From Pelagomonas calceolata (taxonomy: Eukaryota; Sar; Pelagophyceae; Pelagomonadales; Pelagomonadaceae), in NCBI GenBank assembly GCA_918797485.1, contig CAKKNE010000004.1, forward strand, positions 1,240,001 through 1,304,000: a stretch of DNA of 64,000 nucleotides, in the 5' to 3' direction. Both the position numbers and the translations under genes were made by a program. The notes under the pieces were generated by a model. The model was given only the letters and a program-made list of their open reading frames with translations. It was not told where the DNA came from and did not search any database. Shown here in pieces: positions 62,301 to 64,000 of the stretch (position 1 is its first letter; each line of letters starts with the position of its first letter).

Positions 62301-62726
62301 CGTCGTGAAGGCTAGTGCTAAAACGCCGCTGCGAGGGGCGTGGCGTCATGTCGCTGCCGCGCGATGCGATCGAGTCTCTCTCTCCCTAGCGCGCCGCGGG
62401 CCCGCACTCCGCATCGAGGAGTCCTCGCTGCGTGCTGTGCGTGGCGCGCCGCCGCGGTCCCGCGCCAGGGCGACGGGGGTGGCACGCGCGTATCGCGCCG
62501 CCGCCGCGGCCGCAAGCCAGCTCTTCCTGGAAGAGCGCCGGCCGCGGCGACGCGCGCCGGCGGTCCTCTGAACTCCCATCGCCGCGGTGCGCGGCTCGGC
62601 GCGCCGGCGCGCCGTCGGCGATGCGTCAACTAGGCGAGCTGCTCAAGAGACACCGGCATTGCACCCGACGAGCGCCGGCAGCGCGATCTCGAGGACCGTC
62701 TTGTCGTTCCGGGCGAAGGGGGCCAT
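59390..62726 (-). CDS. H+-translocating membrane pyrophosphatase
   Basis: Seven exons: 62726-62665, 62328-62015, 61891-61751, 61617-61220, 61086-60384, 60271-59838 and 59770-59390, giving 810 residues. About 15 hydrophobic segments are present. Family motifs are [14 protein letters not shown] (pyrophosphate site), [34 protein letters not shown] and [14 protein letters not shown]. The enzyme pumps protons across the vacuolar membrane using pyrophosphate. Position 541 reads GAML, inside the region that separates K+-dependent from K+-independent types; I cannot assign the type by eye. Five of six introns are introners, and three need GC donors. Confidence 0.94.
59771..59837 (-). mobile_element. 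Mini-introner, family A, GC donor
   Basis: The element is 59771-59829 (59 bp), CTGTGCATAAATCAACC...TTGATTTCCACACAG on minus. The 8 bases before it (GCGACGAC) supply the GC donor. The join gives [15 protein letters not shown]. Confidence 0.85.
60272..60383 (-). mobile_element. Introner intron, diverged, GC donor
   Basis: 112 bp, GCCCGCGCCGGCGTCC...AACCTCGCAG. Phase 1 on both sides gives [13 protein letters not shown], the conserved family sequence. Confidence 0.8.
61087..61219 (-). mobile_element. Chimeric introner: family A ends, family D body
   Basis: The element is 61087-61211 (125 bp) with family A inverted repeats. Flanks are GTCCCAAT (61079-61086) and GTCCCGAC (61212-61219). The body matches the EHD intron at 46644. 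The join gives VAAMIGTMAVS. Confidence 0.88.
61618..61750 (-). mobile_element. Introner intron, family C
   Basis: 133 bp, GTGCGATCTCGGCGTCCCG...CCGCGCAG, nearly the same 5' block as the ClpB intron at 54807. Confidence 0.9.
61892..62014 (-). mobile_element. Introner intron, family C, GC donor
   Basis: 123 bp, GCGCGCTCGCGGCGTCCC...GCCGCGCAG. It aligns to family C copies that start GTGCGATCTCGGCGTCCC, with T changed to C at the donor. The join gives [13 protein letters not shown]. Confidence 0.85.
62329..62664 (-). other. Conventional-looking intron, 336 bp
   Basis: GTGCAATGCC...CCTCGCAG. It lacks introner ends and the shared core. The join (ALPALVGGVLALAF) completes the first membrane helix of the pyrophosphatase. 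It is the only intron here I cannot link to an introner family. The first exon is inferred from frame and the hydrophobic pattern. Confidence 0.6.
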
Positions 62727-63152
62727 CGTCCCGGCGGGTTGCGCAGCACCTGCGGCTGCCCTACCACTCGCACGTACCAGTCGGTGCGCGCGCAAACGTG
62801 GCCCTTTGGTTGTGCGTACCAGCCGTGCTAGTAGCCTCAACTTTGCGTCTGCGTCTCGTAGTAGGGCCTGCCGGAGGCGCACGGCCTCCCGGGGAGGCGC
62901 TCGGCGGAGGTTTACTCCGGAGCTGGGGGCCGCGCGCGTGACACGCAAACGACCCCGTGGAGGTCCCGGAGACCGGCGGACGCTGACGCGTGCCCGGTGC
63001 ATGGTGCTCTCTCGCGCCCACTCGAACGACATCACGGCAGCCGCTTCCTAGTGTCTTACATGCCGCTAGCTCCAGCTCTCCGAGTTTTGGGGCTTTTTTG
63101 TGGCTGCCAGACGTCGTGCCGACGCGCCGAGGTCGTTGAGCGACGCCTCAGC
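62727..63152. other. Divergent 5' gap with dyad motif
   Basis: This 426-bp gap has the dyad at 63047-63070. Long GC-driven open frames are present on both strands and are not supported. Confidence 0.45.
63047..63070 (-). promoter_or_regulatory. Recurrent intergenic dyad motif, copy 10
   Basis: On plus it reads CCTAGTG, TCTTACATGC, CGCTAGC. It is 83 bp upstream of the PIG-M start. Confidence 0.68.
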
Positions 63153-64000
63153 ATGCCCTCGCCCGCCCGCCGCGGCGGCTCCCAACAGCATGCACCAGCA
63201 ATCACGGCAGCAGCCCTCGCCCTGCGCTTTGCATTGGTAGCCGTCGCGTCGATAATCGACGCCTACAAGCCCTTGGGGCTGCGCTACACGGACGTGGATT
63301 ATGACGTTTTGAAGGACGGCGCGCGCGCCATGGTGCAAGGCGGCAGTCCGTTCCAGCGAGCGACGTATCGGTATTCGCCACTTGTATCATACCCTTTACT
63401 GTTAGATGTAAAGACGGGGCTACCGCTGGCCAAGCTGCTGTTCTGTCTGATGGACGTGCTGCTAGGCGACGCCATGGGTCAACTCGCTTCCCATCGAGGC
63501 GCGTCGTCGCACGTGCGGTTGCTCTGGTTGTTCAACCCGATCTCTATCGTTCTGTGCACGCGCGGGTCCTGGGACGCCGTGAGCGTTTATCTTGTGCTGA
63601 AAGCGCTACTGAGCAAGCGGGCTCCCGTGCAAGCGGGTTTATTGCTGGGTCTGGCGACTCATTTACGGCTCTATCCAGTCATCTATGCTGCGCCCTTCTT
63701 GTACAACCTCTGCTTCGAAGCACGACGACGAATTACGTGGGGCAGGGCTCTGGCGTTTGGTCTGGCGTTCGCTTCTGGTCTCCTCGGACCGACGCTCTAC
63801 GCCTATCATACATATGGCAATGTATATGTGGAGGAGGCCCTGCTTTTTCATTTAAGGCGAGCGGACCACCGCCACTCGTTTAGTGTCTTCTGGCTGCCCA
63901 TTTATCTTAGTAGGGCGCTGCAAGATTCAAGGTTAAACCTCCTACTCAAACTAGCGCCCTTCGCGGCTCATGTGGTACTGCAGGCCGCGTCACTCGTAGC
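63153..64000 (+). CDS. PIGM: GPI mannosyltransferase I (PIG-M), 3' partial
   Basis: The frame opens at the ATG at 63153 and runs off the window, 282 codons so far. Family features are the lumenal acidic motif in RYTDVDYDVLKDGARAM, SPFQRATYRYSPLVSYPLLL, WLFNPISIVLCTRGSWDAVS and GLATHLRLYPVIYAAP, with many hydrophobic segments. PIG-M adds the first mannose to the GPI anchor precursor from dolichol-phosphate-mannose in the ER lumen. Together with ALG7 it marks dolichol-linked glycan pathways, although the two genes are not neighbours. Confidence 0.92.
   Translation, partial: MPSPARRGGSQQHAPAITAAALALRFALVAVASIIDAYKPLGLRYTDVDYDVLKDGARAMVQGGSPFQRATYRYSPLVSYPLLLDVKTGLPLAKLLFCLMDVLLGDAMGQLASHRGASSHVRLLWLFNPISIVLCTRGSWDAVSVYLVLKALLSKRAPVQAGLLLGLATHLRLYPVIYAAPFLYNLCFEARRRITWGRALAFGLAFASGLLGPTLYAYHTYGNVYVEEALLFHLRRADHRHSFSVFWLPIYLSRALQDSRLNLLLKLAPFAAHVVLQAASLV

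Noticed and set aside
62432-63051. Open frames in both strands between pyrophosphatase and PIG-M
   Set aside because: No family resemblance and arginine/alanine-rich. The minus part contains only the short first exon of the pyrophosphatase.
1-64000. tRNA genes, rRNA, CRISPR arrays, bacterial operons, telomere repeats
   Set aside because: No cloverleaf with A and B boxes, no rRNA segments, no regular spacer-repeat array and no telomere-like tract was seen. Introners and signal anchors show this is a eukaryotic nuclear region.

Overview
The window looks like nuclear DNA of a pelagophyte-type stramenopile alga, most like Aureococcus. This is inferred from the sequence, not from a database match. 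It is GC-rich, with compact genes on both strands. About 38 short introns (60-602 bp) interrupt the genes, and nearly all are built from a few related repeat families. The best-preserved family has 15-bp terminal inverted repeats (CTGTGTGGAAATCAA / TTGATTTCCACACAG) flanked by perfect 8-bp target duplications. This is the structure of 'introners', the non-autonomous DNA transposons that make introns in Aureococcus and Micromonas (Huff, Zilberman and Roy, 2016). Several predicted proteins begin with a signal peptide followed by a motif like that used for complex (red-algal-derived) plastids.

Layout. 1-5.7 kb: the 3' part of an ankyrin/EF-hand/IQ protein and a small unknown gene carrying two pristine introners. 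5.7-9 kb: a long repetitive coiled-coil protein. 9.1-12.7 kb: an ABCG half-transporter and an RCC1-repeat protein. 13.3-18 kb: a coiled-coil protein, a GT2 glycosyltransferase, a small plastid-type protein and an unknown basic protein. 18-25.6 kb: acetoacetyl-CoA synthetase, a KamA-type radical-SAM aminomutase and a class III aminotransferase, all with organelle-type leaders. 25.9-31.1 kb: a thioredoxin-like protein, a sulfotransferase, a UVR-motif protein and a membralin-like protein. 31.1-34.9 kb: a calcium-dependent protein kinase divergent from ALG7. 35.2-42.4 kb: one giant eight-exon gene fusing an Asteroid-type PIN nuclease, a DEAH helicase, an RRM and cold-shock domains. 42.7-50.9 kb: a truncated membrane protein, a duplicated TPR fragment, a MYND/RING-like/TPR gene, inorganic pyrophosphatase, an EHD GTPase, a zinc-finger gene, a sulfotransferase remnant, an ankyrin gene, a candidate structured RNA and a glutaredoxin-like protein. 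50.9-64 kb: a 968-residue unknown protein, ClpB, a PX protein, a serine-less alpha/beta hydrolase, H+-translocating pyrophosphatase and PIG-M, which runs off the end.

Three system-level signals stand out. First, about nine of the 38 introns need a GC 5' splice site, as judged by reading frame and conserved protein sequence; in the best-preserved elements this GC is the first two bases of the duplicated target. Second, a 24-bp imperfect dyad (GCTAGYG, ten bases with a TGTAA core, CRCTAGC) recurs ten times, plus weaker copies, almost only in 5' intergenic gaps. Third, structurally different introner families share an inverted core (ACGCCATCGA ... TCGATGGCGT) that also occurs in 3' intergenic gaps.

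All exon joins were worked out by hand. Each was checked by summing exon lengths to a multiple of three and by continuity of the protein families.
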